A stretch of DNA of 6,424 nt, from assembly GCA_964579855.1 (NCBI GenBank), contig CAZOIM010000213.1, positions 1 through 6,424 of the forward strand, written 5' to 3'. This DNA comes from JADGQA01 sp964579855 (GTDB lineage: Bacteria > Bacteroidota > Ignavibacteria > UBA10030). The notes beneath the pieces were generated by a model. The model ran no database searches. It saw only the letters and a program-made list of their open reading frames with translations, and had not been told where the DNA came from. Of the stretch, positions 6,277-6,424 are shown piece by piece (positions within the stretch are counted from its first letter, which is position 1; each line of letters begins with the position of its first letter). The position numbers were made by a program, and so were the translations under genes.

Positions 6277-6424
6277 TAGCTCGTTGATCGGAAAACATGC
6301 GATGAGAGGTCGTTCATGATAAAACGTGGACAAAAATCATCAAAAACGCAATGCCACTTTCCATCCTGGTGTGCACAAGACCACGCAGGATCATCTTTGG
6401 TTATACAATGGGTCCCAGAAATAT
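6276..6424 (-). CDS. 3' end of an unidentified Cys/Trp-rich protein gene (cut by the right edge)
   Basis: On the minus strand one frame is open from 6422 through 48 codons to a TAA at 6278-6276. The last A of that TAA is the first base of the nuclease's ATG (TAATG). The other two minus frames hit stops within the first few codons. The peptide has clustered Cys, His and Trp, seen in THCITK, WSCAHQDGKWHC and DDFCPRF, and ends SSHVFRSTS. The Cys/His spacing could suggest metal binding or disulfides, but I recognise no family. Support is the exact stop/start overlap, which matches the tight junctions of the following genes. Against it, 48 codons without a stop can occur by chance, and a plus-strand frame (6316 to the edge, with GAGAGG before its ATG) is also open. 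Moderate to low confidence. Confidence 0.45.
   Translation of the reverse strand, partial: ISGTHCITKDDPAWSCAHQDGKWHCVFDDFCPRFIMNDLSSHVFRSTS

Noticed and set aside
6277..6333. Longer nuclease start at TTG 6331-6333 adding 19 residues
   Set aside because: The family begins precisely at the ATG at 6276 (Met-Glu-Ile-Gln-Phe). The added residues are non-homologous and would overlap the upstream frame.
6316..6424. A plus-strand frame starting ATG at 6316 with GAGAGG upstream, open to the right edge
   Set aside because: It competes with the minus-strand partial gene. The TAATG junction with the nuclease and the run of same-strand genes make the minus-strand reading more likely, though 36 open codons cannot settle it.
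1..6424. Search for CRISPR repeats, inverted-repeat-flanked insertion sequences, tRNA genes and toxin-antitoxin or phage-defence modules
   Set aside because: No regularly spaced repeats, transposase motifs, tRNA-like cloverleaf or defence-type gene pairs were seen by reading; the window is almost fully occupied by ordinary metabolic and envelope genes.

Overview
The window reads as a piece of a diderm (Gram-negative type) bacterial chromosome. It encodes one recognisable outer-membrane transporter of the FadL family and one further large predicted outer-membrane beta-barrel. By eye the base composition is a little under 50% GC. Several starts lack a Shine-Dalgarno sequence, and the mix of FadL-like porin, uncharacterised large barrel, RsbW-like ATPase and bacterial CPSF-like nuclease would fit the Bacteroidota/Ignavibacteria/Chlorobi group. 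That placement is inference; no rRNA or other marker gene is present. No mobile element, CRISPR array, tRNA or rRNA was seen.

Every supported gene lies on the minus strand, so transcription runs from right to left. From the right edge the order is: the 3' end of an unidentified gene (6424-6276); a beta-CASP metallo-beta-lactamase ribonuclease (6276-4876); an extended-SDR NAD-dependent epimerase/dehydratase (4879-4028); an inosine-uridine-type nucleoside hydrolase (about 4044-3073); a 633-residue exported beta-barrel protein of unknown function (3031-1130); and an RsbW-like ATP-binding anti-sigma/switch kinase (1089-643). The junctions are very tight: TAATG, ATGA, TAA-T-GTG or a 17-nt overlap, then gaps of 41 and 40 nt. 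These six genes are best read as one polycistronic unit.

A 225-nt non-coding stretch (418-642) separates this unit from the last gene, a FadL/OMPP1/TodX family protein (417-1) that runs off the left edge. The stretch holds a sigma70-like promoter with a perfect TATAAT, an approximately 80-nt leader, a 10-bp direct repeat that touches the -35 box, and a weak hairpin. The FadL-type gene therefore probably has its own transcript.

Functionally the operon combines RNA cleavage, ribonucleoside hydrolysis (possible RNA-to-base salvage), sugar-nucleotide chemistry, an outer-membrane protein and a regulatory ATPase. The individual families are well known. The less explained parts are the large barrel, the ATPase with no visible partner, and the truncated Cys/Trp-rich gene at the right edge. 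I see no convincing wholly new system here.
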